From: Thermococcus alcaliphilus
GTDB taxonomy: Archaea > Methanobacteriota_B > Thermococci > Thermococcales > Thermococcaceae
Length of the DNA: 64,000 nt
Assembly (NCBI RefSeq): GCF_024054535.1
Contig: NZ_JAMXLV010000014.1
Location: 1 to 64,000 of the forward strand
Direction: 5' to 3'
The notes under the pieces are model-generated. The model was not told the DNA's origin, did no database searches, and worked only from the letters and a program-made list of their open reading frames with translations. This document shows positions 1-7,188 of this stretch, in pieces (within the stretch, counting starts at the first letter, position 1; every line of letters starts with the position of its first letter). Position numbers and translations under genes: made by a program.

Positions 1-28
1 GATTTTGTTTCGGCGAAAAGGTTTTAAG

Positions 29-60
29 GCTGAAACCATCCAGTGAATAATGGTTTCAGC
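29..60 (+). terminator. Hairpin followed by pyrimidine tract, probable terminator
   Basis: Two perfect 11-base inverted arms (29-39 and 50-60, starting GCTGAAACC) enclose a 10-base loop and are followed at 71-86 by a C6T3CT5 pyrimidine run on the plus strand. This would fit the 3' end of a gene lying before the window. No coding sequence is visible in bases 1-227. An imperfect hairpin (TGTC..GGGAT with ATCC..GACA) lies at about 97-136 and is unexplained. A structured RNA instead of a terminator is possible. Confidence 0.4.
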
Positions 61-227
61 TTGCATGTTTCCCCCCTTTCTTTTTCTGTGGTAGTGTCTG
101 GGATTTAAACCTGACGCCTCACTGCTTATCCTGACAGTATCTTAGAGATTGTAATGATAATGATATTACATTAACTTTATAAGATTCGAACTCATTAGTA
201 TTCAATACCGAACTTGAGGTGATAGCC

Positions 228-404
228 ATGAGTGAGGAGTTAGTTTTCAAAGTTTTAAAAGAAGCAGGAAGACCTTTAAAGAGCGCTGAAATAGCAGAAT
301 TAGCCGGAATTGACAAGAAAGAAGTAGATAAAGTCATTAAAAAGCTCAAAAAGGAAGGGAAGATAATTTCTCCGAAGAGATGTTACTACGCTCCTGCTGA
401 GTGA
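228..404 (+). CDS. Small winged-helix DNA-binding protein
   Basis: A 58-residue basic protein consisting of essentially one winged helix-turn-helix: a first helix (residues 3-14), a SAEIAELAGIDKKEVDKVIK recognition segment and a short basic wing ending in KRCYYAP. The frame is open from a GTG at 219, but the ATG at 228 follows GAGGTGAT at 216-223 and is preferred. A TATA-like CTTTATAAG lies at 175-183, preceded by a partial palindrome GTAAT..ATTAC (151-169) that could be an operator. It probably acts as a small transcription factor or accessory winged-helix protein. Target unknown; no ligand domain is present. Confidence 0.7.
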   Translation: MSEELVFKVLKEAGRPLKSAEIAELAGIDKKEVDKVIKKLKKEGKIISPKRCYYAPAE

Positions 405-456
405 TTTCCGCTTATTTTATTAACCCCTAAAACTTTTACATTTTTGGTGGGTGAAA

Positions 457-1545
457 ATGGAGGAAATGCTCAAGCTGGCGAGTCAATTTTACGAGGACGA
501 ATACAAAGATTCAGTTCTCTATGCTTCTTTGAGTAGAGGGGAAAAAGATCCAAAGCTGAAAGAAGAATTTTTAAGGTTATCTCACATGGAATCAAATCAC
601 GCAAAATTCTGGCACGACTTTTTGGCCAAAAGGGGCAAAAAACCTGAGAAAATAAAAATAGGCAGGCTCAGTTTCTTTTCTGTAAAACTGCTTAGAAAGC
701 TTTTAGGTCCTGGAACTGTTGTTTCCCTGCTTGAGATGGGAGAAAACTCGGCTATTCAAAAGTATTTCAGCTTTCTGACAAAATACAAGCTTAGCGATGA
801 AGAGAGGGAGGCAATTTCTAAAATAATCTTAGATGAACTTGAGCATGAGCGCTTTTTCTATGAGAGCAAGAAGCGCTTTCATGTAGAAAACATAAGGGAT
901 TTTGTCCTTGGAATGAACGATGGTCTCGTAGAGCTTTTGGGGGCAGTTACGGGACTTTCGGCAGTTTACATCCACAATCCGAAAATAGTAGGGATTAGCG
1001 GCTTGATAGTTGGAGTCGCGGGAGCACTTTCAATGGGGATAGGGGCGTTTATATCCGTCAGGTCTCAGAGGCAGGTGAATGAGAGTGTAAAACAGAGAAT
1101 GGAAGTGCTTTTCAAAGTTTCTCCGAAGAGAGCAAAGGAAGAGCTTATAGAGAGGCTTTTGGAGAGCGGTATGCCAGAGGAGGTTGCTAAAGAAGTTGCG
1201 GAAAAGCTCTCTTCCAATGAAAACGCAATGATAAATCTTCTTGTGCAAGAAAGCAATGAAAATGAACTCCGTTCGGCCCTCTATACTGGTCTGGCTTACT
1301 TAACTGGGGTGGCTTTTCCAGTATTACCGTATTTTGTTGCCTCTTCCTCGTTATTGGCTCTACCTTTCTCAATCCTCTTGGCTGGAACTGCTTTGGCCAT
1401 GGTTGCCAGCGTAATCTCCATACTTTCGGGAATTTCAATAAGGAAGAAAGTATTTGAAATGGTCTCCACTGGATTGGGGGCAGCTTTCCTGAGCTACCTT
1501 TTTGGAAGGTTAATGGAAAGCCTTTTCCACATTTCGGCACTTTGA
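457..1545 (+). CDS. Ferritin-like / VIT1-CCC1 fusion membrane protein
   Basis: This 362-residue protein has two parts. Residues 1 to about 135 form a four-helix ferritin/rubrerythrin-like domain with spaced acidic and His positions (FYEDEYKD, HMESNHAKF, EMGENSA, DELEHERFF) suited to a di-iron site. The rest is a VIT1/CCC1-type transporter beginning FVLGMNDGLVELLGAVTGLS, with several hydrophobic helices and an acidic cytoplasmic loop. Known relatives such as MbfA bind iron or manganese on the ferritin part and export it. Metal detoxification or storage is therefore the likely role. The ATG at 457 is chosen because the GTG at 451 sits inside the ribosome site GGTGGGTG. Single gene, own strand. 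Confidence 0.8.
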   Translation: MEEMLKLASQFYEDEYKDSVLYASLSRGEKDPKLKEEFLRLSHMESNHAKFWHDFLAKRGKKPEKIKIGRLSFFSVKLLRKLLGPGTVVSLLEMGENSAIQKYFSFLTKYKLSDEEREAISKIILDELEHERFFYESKKRFHVENIRDFVLGMNDGLVELLGAVTGLSAVYIHNPKIVGISGLIVGVAGALSMGIGAFISVRSQRQVNESVKQRMEVLFKVSPKRAKEELIERLLESGMPEEVAKEVAEKLSSNENAMINLLVQESNENELRSALYTGLAYLTGVAFPVLPYFVASSSLLALPFSILLAGTALAMVASVISILSGISIRKKVFEMVSTGLGAAFLSYLFGRLMESLFHISAL

Positions 1546-1654
1546 GCGTGAGTTTTCTGGTATTTCTTCTTATTTTTCTCCTAGTTGGGCTCTCAGGCTT
1601 CTTTTGGTAGCATCGCAAACTTTATAAATTAGGGAAGGATTTAGTGTTATTGAC

Positions 1655-1795
1655 GGGGGCGTGGTGTAGCCTGGTCCATCATCGCGGGCTCCAGAGGTGT
1701 GAAGACGAGCGGGTTTGCTGATTTGGGGATGAGCCTTTGGAGCTCTGACCCGGAGAAACCCGCGGACCGGGGTTCAAATCCCCGCGCCCCCACCA
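1655..1795 (+). tRNA. trnW: tRNA-Trp (CCA anticodon) with 63-base intron
   Basis: Acceptor strands GGGGGCG (1655-1661) and CGCCCCC (1785-1791) pair perfectly; A1792 is the discriminator and CCA is encoded at 1793-1795. The anticodon stem GCGGG (1684-1688) pairs with CCCGC (1759-1763), with anticodon CCA at 1691-1693. The stem is interrupted after G37 (1694) by an intron at 1695-1757. A TATA box, CTTTATAAATT, lies at 1619-1630, about 28 bases upstream of the 5' end. Intron-bearing tRNA-Trp is the norm in Euryarchaeota. Confidence 0.97.
1695..1757 (+). ncRNA. Box C/D guide RNA within the tRNA-Trp intron
   Basis: The intron holds a C-like box (GTGAAGA, near 1698), D' CTGA at 1718-1721, C' GGATGAG near 1727 and D CTGA at 1745-1748. 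The base five upstream of box D (G1740) pairs with C34 inside a duplex covering positions 31-36. The base five upstream of D' (G1713) pairs with C39 inside a duplex running over 1756-1763. This predicts 2'-O-methylation of C34 and position 39, as established for tRNA-Trp introns of Haloferax and Pyrococcus. The D' duplex includes intron bases AA plus A38, so it must form on unspliced precursor. Confidence 0.88.
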
Positions 1796-1903
1796 ATTTG
1801 TTCTGGTAGAATTAGCGTTTAAAAATAAAAAACGATTTTGCAGGCTCATTTCTTGCTACTTCATCATAAAAATCAGAAAGGAGAACGGCAATCATCGCCT
1901 GCT

Positions 1904-2356
1904 TTAGGGTTCTTCTTTCACGGTAACGAAGGAGACCATAGTTACGGTTTGTCCAACGCCCTTTATTTCTCTAAGCTTATCAATCACAACTTTTCCAATG
2001 TCTTCAGCCGAAGGGGCCCTAACCTTTATCAGGAGATCCCATTCTCCAGCGATTATGTGAACTTCATAAACTTCTTCAATTTGGGCGATCCTTTTGGCAA
2101 CTTCCCTTTGCGTTAGTCCTGAATCGGGTTCATACCTGGCAAGGATGAATGCTGTAGTTCCTAGATTGAGCTTCTTGTAATTGGGTTTGATAGTGAACTT
2201 CTCTATGATGCCCTCGCTTACGAGCTTTTTTATCCTGTAGTGAACAGTTGTCCTTGGGATGCCCAGCTTTTTGCTTAAGCTAGCTATGTTCTCCCTCGAA
2301 TTCTCCTTAAGCTCTTTTAACAGTTTTAAATCAATTGTATCTAGTACTTCACCCAT
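1904..2356 (-). CDS. Lrp/AsnC family transcriptional regulator
   Basis: A 150-residue protein of normal family length. The N-terminal helix-turn-helix (LDTIDLKLLKELKENSREN, then LGIPRTTVHYRIKKLVSEG) is followed by an AsnC/RAM effector domain with a beta-strand core (TAFILARYEP, VYEVHIIAGEWDLLIKVRA). Family members form dimers to octamers and respond to amino acids. The ATG follows a GGGGGA ribosome site. The upstream stretch 2357-2410 contains three TGTCA elements on the plus strand, possible autoregulatory sites. The effector is not evident from sequence. The 108 bases between tRNA-Trp and this gene's stop hold nothing recognisable. Confidence 0.9.
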   Translation of the reverse strand: MGEVLDTIDLKLLKELKENSRENIASLSKKLGIPRTTVHYRIKKLVSEGIIEKFTIKPNYKKLNLGTTAFILARYEPDSGLTQREVAKRIAQIEEVYEVHIIAGEWDLLIKVRAPSAEDIGKVVIDKLREIKGVGQTVTMVSFVTVKEEP

Positions 2357-2410
2357 ACAAATCCCCCATAATTGTCAAATTTTCAATAAAATGTCAGTTT
2401 TTATTGTCAT

Positions 2411-2971
2411 TCAATCCTTTTTAAGATTTTCTTTTAGCCATCGTGTAAACTCCCTTAGGGCTAGTCCTCTGTGAGAGATTTTGTTTTTTTCTTCTATTTC
2501 CATCTCGGCAAACGTCTTGTCATAGCCTTCCGGCATGAATATTGGGTCGAACCCAAATCCCTTACTGCCGCGTTTCTCGTTAATTATTTTTCCGTGCACA
2601 ACTCCCGTAAATATGTGAAGCTCCCCATCGTAATACCCTATCACGCTTTTGAAGTATGCTCTTCTGTCTTTAATTCCCTCCATGAGCTTGAGAATTCCTT
2701 CGTTTCCCAGGGTTTTGTAAACGTAAGCTGAGTAAACTCCTGGAAATCCCTTTAAACTCTCAATAAAAAGACCGGAGTCATCTATGAAGAACGGTTCGGT
2801 TATGTGTTCTTTTAACCACTCTACTCCAAAAGCGACAACATCTTCTAGGGTGTTTGCCTGTATCTCAGGATATTTTATACTCTTCTGCACAACCTCTACA
2901 CCCAGAGGGGAAAGGTATTTTCTAACCTCTTCGACTTTTCCCTTATTGGATGTTACAAACACTAGTCGCAT
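2411..2971 (-). CDS. rdgB: XTP/dITP diphosphatase (HAM1/RdgB)
   Basis: A 186-residue Ham1 family protein that hydrolyses ITP, dITP and XTP to monophosphate plus PPi, keeping deaminated purines out of nucleic acid. It shows the N-terminal [14 protein letters not shown] substrate loop, [22 protein letters not shown] with the catalytic acidic residue, [12 protein letters not shown] and the C-terminal [10 protein letters not shown]. The frame extends to a GTG at 2980, but that GTG lies within the ribosome site AGGTGAAAACA, so the ATG at 2971 is used. The gene lies between an Lrp regulator and the adenosine-specific kinase, a nucleotide-metabolism context. Confidence 0.93.
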   Translation of the reverse strand: MRLVFVTSNKGKVEEVRKYLSPLGVEVVQKSIKYPEIQANTLEDVVAFGVEWLKEHITEPFFIDDSGLFIESLKGFPGVYSAYVYKTLGNEGILKLMEGIKDRRAYFKSVIGYYDGELHIFTGVVHGKIINEKRGSKGFGFDPIFMPEGYDKTFAEMEIEEKNKISHRGLALREFTRWLKENLKKD

Positions 2972-3011
2972 TGTTTTCACCTAAAGAAAAAAGAGGTGAA
3001 GTATTAAAAAG

Positions 3012-3500
3012 CTAATCTATAGTATAGCCAATTTTTTCGACAAGTTCCCTTCTCTCTTTCTTCTGTTCGTTGGTCTCAATTCTAGTTGCGGCTTTTCCAT
3101 CTACTATTCCGAGAACAGAGCGTCCAAGTTCTGTTTCGGCCACTATAACCTGCATGGGGTTTTCACTCGCACCGTAGACCATAGCCACTGCCGGGTGGTT
3201 TTTTATGGTGTTAAGCACGTTTATTGGGAAGGCGTTTTTCATAAGGATTACAAAAACATGACCTGCTCCAATCTTTAAAGCATTTTTTGCGGCCAATTCT
3301 TCGAGTTCTCTATCGTTCCCGGTGTACCTTGTTAGTTGTGGCTTCGCCTCGTTCATAGCAACCCCAAACTTTATTCCGGGAACCGCTGTGAGAAGAGCCC
3401 TAGCTAAGTCGTCAACGGTGAAGATTGAGAAGTTCCCCTGACCGATGATGCATTCTACCCCCTCTGGTTTTTCTACCTCTACAACCTCTATTTTGACCAT
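3012..3500 (-). CDS. Adenosine-specific kinase (DUF355 family)
   Basis: A 162-residue protein matching the small archaeal adenosine-specific kinase family, with hallmarks KPEGVECIIGQGNFSIFTVDD, GIKFGVAMNEAKPQLTRYTGND and GAGHVFVILMKNAFPINVLN. The family phosphorylates adenosine to AMP and is unrelated to ribokinase-type adenosine kinases. Three start codons compete (3512, 3506, 3500). GGTGATG at 3510-3504 places the ribosome site ahead of the ATG at 3500. The upstream SPASM-protein gene ends at 3506, so its stop lies within this ribosome site, which suggests translational coupling in one operon. Confidence 0.85.
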   Translation of the reverse strand: MVKIEVVEVEKPEGVECIIGQGNFSIFTVDDLARALLTAVPGIKFGVAMNEAKPQLTRYTGNDRELEELAAKNALKIGAGHVFVILMKNAFPINVLNTIKNHPAVAMVYGASENPMQVIVAETELGRSVLGIVDGKAATRIETNEQKKERRELVEKIGYTID

Positions 3501-3505
3501 TTCCA

Positions 3506-4474
3506 TCACCATCTACTACTTAATTTTTCATACATAAAACTTTTTTGGACATTATATCCTAGGGGGTAGTCCAGTGGGCAGTATTCCAACCCCGTTATAT
3601 CTCCGGAGGCATAGTATTCCAGTGCTCTGCAATCATGGCATGTGGAGCTAAATGGACAGAGTTTGCAGCTTTCTATGTCTTCCTTTCTCAGTTTCCAGAA
3701 TCTTTTCAATCTGCGTTTCCTGAGTATCTGCTTTAGGCTTAGTTCTTTTACGCTCCCTACTACAAAATTCCGCAAAAGAGGGCAGGGAAGAGCGAATCCT
3801 TCCGCGGTTATAGCCAGAGTGCCGCTCAAACACGGATGGAATTCATTATGAGCTTTGAATGTCCTCTTAGCATCCATTAAATCGAAATCAACTTTTCTCA
3901 GTGAGCCCGGAAAAAGTACATCAAGGTATACCTCACCAGGAAACGAAAAATCTGCAATATTTCCAATTTCGTCTCCTTTAATCATGAGAAGTACAGCATA
4001 CGCTCCCTCTATGCTTTGAAGCCTTTTTATATTTTTGTGAGAATATCTAGCTTCTACAATAGGCTTAACATTTGTTGGGAAGGATATCTTCTCGAAGTCT
4101 TCAAGTCTAACAACGGGATAGACATTCTCAATTGGAAGCGTTGCAGAAAAGCGAGAAAGCTCTTCCAGAAGAGATAAGTCGTCATAATTTGTCAGGTAAA
4201 GGTCTTTGCCAGAAATCGTTGAGAACTCCCTTATTACCTCTTTTATCCGCTCAAGCTCTAGGGGAGCATCTCGAAGAATGAACTTATTGTTGCCAATGCA
4301 TCCTATTGATCGTGGTATTCCTTCCACTTCCGAAAACTCCCCTTTTCCTGAGCCGAGTTGCAGTATAAGTCTTTCGAGCTTTCCATTGTGTTCTCTTTCC
4401 ACCCATGGTGGTTTTGCTAAGGTAACGATGGAGCTTTTACTAAGGCTCAAAACATCGTTACCACTTATCTCCAT
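3506..4474 (-). CDS. SPASM-domain protein with degenerate radical-SAM core
   Basis: A 322-residue protein. The C-terminal half has a complete SPASM-like cysteine pattern: C215-x10-G-x4-C231, then C270-x2-C273-x5-C279-x2-C282 and C299, expected to hold auxiliary Fe-S clusters. The N-terminal half reads like a radical-SAM barrel (LELERIKEVIREF, KDLYLTNYDDLSLLEELSRF) but has one cysteine (C59) and no CxxxCxxC, so it should not bind the SAM-cleaving cluster. ATG follows GGTGAT. It is probably co-transcribed with the downstream adenosine kinase, and the pterin-cofactor genes lie upstream on the same strand after a 93-base promoter-like gap. Function unknown; an inactive scaffold, electron carrier or peptide-binding homologue are options. 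Confidence 0.6.
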   Translation of the reverse strand: MEISGNDVLSLSKSSIVTLAKPPWVEREHNGKLERLILQLGSGKGEFSEVEGIPRSIGCIGNNKFILRDAPLELERIKEVIREFSTISGKDLYLTNYDDLSLLEELSRFSATLPIENVYPVVRLEDFEKISFPTNVKPIVEARYSHKNIKRLQSIEGAYAVLLMIKGDEIGNIADFSFPGEVYLDVLFPGSLRKVDFDLMDAKRTFKAHNEFHPCLSGTLAITAEGFALPCPLLRNFVVGSVKELSLKQILRKRRLKRFWKLRKEDIESCKLCPFSSTCHDCRALEYYASGDITGLEYCPLDYPLGYNVQKSFMYEKLSSRW

Positions 4475-4567
4475 TTAATCACCGCTAACTACACAATGAG
4501 AAGCTTTATTAATTTTACTATTTATTGTTGTTTTTAAATTATGATTAATAATAGTTAAAAAGGAGCT

Positions 4568-5011
4568 TTAATGTACCTTTTTGTCGGGTATTGCTTTTTC
4601 TCCTTCAATCCAAAACACACCTTCATCGGTCACTTCTTTCTTCCATATTGGAACCCTCTTTTTTACTTCATCTACAGCCCAAATACAGGCCTCAAAAGCT
4701 TCTTTTCTGTGCTTCCCAGCAGCTACTATGAGAATTGTGTTCTCTCCCACTTCAAGCTCGCCATAACGGTGCCATATAACCATATCTAATATTGGGAATT
4801 TTTTCAGGGCCTCCTCTCGAATTCTCTTCATCTCTTCTATCGCCATTTCTTCATAGGCCTCATAAATGAGCTTTTTAACTCTCCTGCCGTGGCTCTCGTT
4901 TCTAACTTTTCCGAGAAATATCGCGATTCCTCCACTTTTTGGAGACGAAACAAGCCCAACGGCTTCGGCAATGTCAAAATCCTCGGGTTTTTTAAAGAGT
5001 CTAATCTTCAA
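4568..5011 (-). CDS. moaE: Molybdopterin synthase large subunit MoaE
   Basis: A 147-residue MoaE, which with MoaD transfers sulfur to precursor Z (cPMP) to form molybdopterin, used as tungstopterin in Thermococcales. Recognisable segments are GGIAIFLGKVRNESHGRRVKK, the Arg/His-rich AAGKHRKEAFEACIWAVDEVK and VPIWKKEV with the active-site lysines. The start is an unusual TTG at 5011, which overlaps the end of MoeB by 11 bases and lies 7 bases after GGTGATC. No ATG or GTG nearby would retain the N-terminal strand. Last gene of the three-gene moaD-moeB-moaE run. Confidence 0.92.
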   Translation of the reverse strand: MKIRLFKKPEDFDIAEAVGLVSSPKSGGIAIFLGKVRNESHGRRVKKLIYEAYEEMAIEEMKRIREEALKKFPILDMVIWHRYGELEVGENTILIVAAGKHRKEAFEACIWAVDEVKKRVPIWKKEVTDEGVFWIEGEKAIPDKKVH

Positions 5012-5699
5012 GCTCGATCACCTCAAAGGAATTGTGCATTAGATCAACAATGAGTAGTTTGTTTGCCAAGACTTCTCCTTTGCCAGTCAACAGCTTTATA
5101 ACCTCTGCCGCTTGTATGGTTCCTATAACTCCCGCTGTTGCCCCCAAAATCGGGAACTTTTCTTTCTTCTTTGGTGGCACTGGGAAGATTTCTTTAAGAC
5201 TCTTTGTCTTTCCGGGAATGATAGTGGTTACCTGCCCGTAAAGGCTCTCAACGGCTCCGTGAACAAGGGGAATTTCCCTTTTATGGGCAAACTCATCCAG
5301 AAGGTACCTCGTCTCGAAGTTGTCTAGGCAATCAACAATAACATCAACGTCTCTAAGAACCTCTTCTATGTTCTCCCTCGTTAGCTTTCCAACAAAGGTT
5401 TCTATCTTTATATCCGAGTTAAAGCGCTCAAGCTTCCATTTAGCTGATATTGGCTTCGGGTTCTTTTCCAAGTCCTCTTCCCAGTGAAGAATCTGCCTGT
5501 TTAAATTGCTCAGTTCTGGGAGTTGTTCATCTATGAGCAAGAGGTTTACTCCCGCAGCTGCCAAATAATAAGCGACGGGGCTTCCAAGTCCTCCTACACC
5601 TACAACGGCCACTTTGCTTTTCTTGAGCTTCTCTTGCCCTTCAACCCCGAAAATCCTAATCTGTCTGTCGTATCTTTCCAGCTCCTTCTCCGTCAGCAT
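5001..5699 (-). CDS. moeB: MoeB/HesA/ThiF family adenylyltransferase
   Basis: A 232-residue E1-like enzyme that adenylates the C-terminal Gly-Gly of a MoaD/ThiS protein. It has RYDRQIRIFGVEGQEKL, the nucleotide loop VGVGGLGSPVAYYLAAAGV, the metal/ATP segment SNLNRQILHWEEDL and the VDCLDNFETRYLLDEF helix. The only cysteine seen is the one in VDCLDNF, so the paired CxxC zinc ligands of many MoeB proteins are absent. The ATG at 5699 lies one base after the MoaD stop and follows GGTGGATGAT. The gene order indicates that the adjacent MoaD is its substrate. Confidence 0.9.
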   Translation of the reverse strand: MLTEKELERYDRQIRIFGVEGQEKLKKSKVAVVGVGGLGSPVAYYLAAAGVNLLLIDEQLPELSNLNRQILHWEEDLEKNPKPISAKWKLERFNSDIKIETFVGKLTRENIEEVLRDVDVIVDCLDNFETRYLLDEFAHKREIPLVHGAVESLYGQVTTIIPGKTKSLKEIFPVPPKKKEKFPILGATAGVIGTIQAAEVIKLLTGKGEVLANKLLIVDLMHNSFEVIELED

Positions 5700-5700
5700 A

Positions 5701-5970
5701 TCATCCACCACTCGTGGGCGGGAATAAAGCTACAATGTCACCATCTTTTAATTCCTCATCGAAAGAAGCGTATCTGCCGTTCCTTGAGATGTTCACATCT
5801 GCGCTATCATCGTAGTCTTCACCAAAAATTTCCTCCTTAAACTCAGGATGGAGTTCTTTTATCTTCTCAACAAGGTCTCTTATCTTACTTCCCTCTGGAA
5901 GATCAATTTCCTCCTCTCCTGTTCCAGCTAGCTCCCTAAAGCGGGCAAAATACCTCACTTTCACCTTCAT
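5701..5970 (-). CDS. moaD: MoaD/ThiS family sulfur carrier
   Basis: An 89-residue ubiquitin-fold protein ending in PPTSGG, the diglycine tail that MoeB adenylates and that becomes a thiocarboxylate. KVKVRYFARFRELAGTGEEE is the typical first strand and helix of MoaD. It is first in a tight operon with MoeB (1-base gap) and MoaE, so the product is probably the small subunit of molybdopterin synthase; sharing with other thiolation pathways is possible. A ribosome site GGTGAGAAG precedes the ATG. Confidence 0.92.
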   Translation of the reverse strand: MKVKVRYFARFRELAGTGEEEIDLPEGSKIRDLVEKIKELHPEFKEEIFGEDYDDSADVNISRNGRYASFDEELKDGDIVALFPPTSGG

Positions 5971-6032
5971 CTTCTCACCATCTAAAATTACTGGGTGTGT
6001 TTTATAAAAGGTTTGTCATAAAATAAAAGTGA

Positions 6033-6539
6033 TTACCAAGGAACGCTTTTCCACTTTAGCTTATACGCCAAAACATTGGCTCCCCAATGGATGAACGGAG
6101 TTACAAGGAGAAGAAATAATACCTGTCCAGTCGTGAGAGTCTTTATTGGATAAGCTAAAACTAGTGCAGAAACTAAAAAGCCCCATTGGTCGAGACCAAC
6201 TGCCGGATAACCTCTTTCCATACCTATTCTTCTCTTAACAAAGCTCCCGATCAGGTCTCCGAGAAGAGCTCCAAAGGAGAGCGCAAAAGCAAGTTTTAAG
6301 GCAATCGAAAACGAGCCATAAAAATCGGGCTTGATTTGATATTGAATAATCCCTATTAAAACTCCCGTAAAAAGTCCTCCGAAAAAGCCCCTCCAGGTTT
6401 TCCCATCACCAAGAATTCTCTTTCCATCGACAAAACTCTTTCCAAAGTCCATTGGTGTTTTGCCTTTGAAGATCACTGGGGAGGCATTTGCAAAATACGC
6501 TGGGAGAATGTACCACAAAGCTTCGAGCAGTTCATTCAT
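6033..6539 (-). CDS. carS: CDP-archaeol synthase CarS
   Basis: A 168-residue integral membrane protein of the CarS (formerly DUF46) family, which transfers CMP from CTP to unsaturated archaetidic acid in archaeal phospholipid synthesis. It starts with LLEALWYILPAYFANASPVI and has the conserved cytoplasmic DGKRILGDGKTWRGFFGG and later RRIGMERGYPAVGLDQWGFL, with about five hydrophobic helices. Both conserved loops are intact. GGTGGTTAA precedes the ATG. It stands between the pterin genes and a regulator and shows no clear operon partner. Confidence 0.93.
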   Translation of the reverse strand: MNELLEALWYILPAYFANASPVIFKGKTPMDFGKSFVDGKRILGDGKTWRGFFGGLFTGVLIGIIQYQIKPDFYGSFSIALKLAFALSFGALLGDLIGSFVKRRIGMERGYPAVGLDQWGFLVSALVLAYPIKTLTTGQVLFLLLVTPFIHWGANVLAYKLKWKSVPW

Positions 6540-6572
6540 TTAACCACCGCCCTAATTAACTTGGGCTTGTTT

Positions 6573-7103
6573 TTAAGGGTTTTCACTATTTAGCTTTTCT
6601 TCGAGACACTCTAAAAGGGCTTTCAGAACTTGCTCATCCTCATTTTTCAGGAAGATGTTTATGATCTTTTCTGCAATGGCATTTCTCTGAAGAGCAAATT
6701 CTATTCTCTGCCTTATTTTCTCTGCTTCTTCGCTTTTATCGTTTTCCACTTCCTTCAAAGCCTTCAAAAGGTTTTCTCTGGTTTGCTTGACGTCTTCCTC
6801 TATTTTTTTATAGTATGCCTCTTTTCTCCACTCTCGAATATTCTTTATTGCTGTGTAATATGCCTTTTTATCTCCTGGCTTTTTGATCCTTTTTACAAGT
6901 CCAATATTTTCTAGGAGCTTCAGTGCGGTGCTCACGTGAGAAAGTGAGTATCCAGTCCTCTCAGCAATTTCTCCTAGGCTTAACGGTTCGTCTTCAAAGA
7001 AGAGAACTCCGTATATGTATCCATAGAGCTCACTTAACCCAAATCTTCTTGCGGTATTTGCGAAGTGCTCCATCATGATCCTTTTAGCTTCCTCAACCCC
7101 CAT
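6573..7103 (-). CDS. GbsR/MarR-like winged-helix regulator
   Basis: A 176-residue protein with an N-terminal winged helix (FGLSELYGYIYGVLFFEDEPLS, then GEIAERTGYSLSHVSTALKLLE) and a long charged helical C-terminal half (residues 95-170) typical of GbsR-like dimers. The ATG at 7103 follows GGAGGTGTAGGT; the longer frame starting at 7124 would include this site and is rejected. It is divergent from the exporter operon, and a perfect palindrome lies between the two genes. Local repression of the exporter and of itself is the likely role. The inducer cannot be read from the sequence. Confidence 0.8.
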   Translation of the reverse strand: MGVEEAKRIMMEHFANTARRFGLSELYGYIYGVLFFEDEPLSLGEIAERTGYSLSHVSTALKLLENIGLVKRIKKPGDKKAYYTAIKNIREWRKEAYYKKIEEDVKQTRENLLKALKEVENDKSEEAEKIRQRIEFALQRNAIAEKIINIFLKNEDEQVLKALLECLEEKLNSENP

Positions 7104-7145
7104 ACCTACACCTCCTATCTCCACAAGGTTTTTAAGATTTGAAGG

Positions 7146-7173
7146 CTATAAATCTTTCGGAAAGTTCCGAAAG
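7146..7173. promoter_or_regulatory. Divergent promoter with palindromic operator
   Basis: The sequence GCTATAAATC at 7145-7154 can serve as a TATA box for the exporter operon; read on the other strand it is GATTTATAGC, suitable for the regulator gene. Immediately downstream, 7154-7173 holds two perfect 9-base inverted arms (CTTTCGGAA and TTCCGAAAG) separated by AG. On the exporter side the palindrome lies between TATA and the expected transcription start; on the regulator side it covers the BRE position. It is most simply the binding site of the adjacent winged-helix protein. Confidence 0.75.
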
Positions 7174-7188
7174 TTCAGAGGTGAGAGA

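Noticed and set aside
90-136. A tRNA-like GGGATTTAAACC near the window start
   Set aside because: No acceptor stem or anticodon arm can be built around it; at most an imperfect hairpin is present.
1187-1618. A 143-codon minus-strand frame within and beyond the ferritin-VIT1 gene
   Set aside because: It overlaps the well-supported plus-strand gene, shows no recognisable domain and has no ribosome site.
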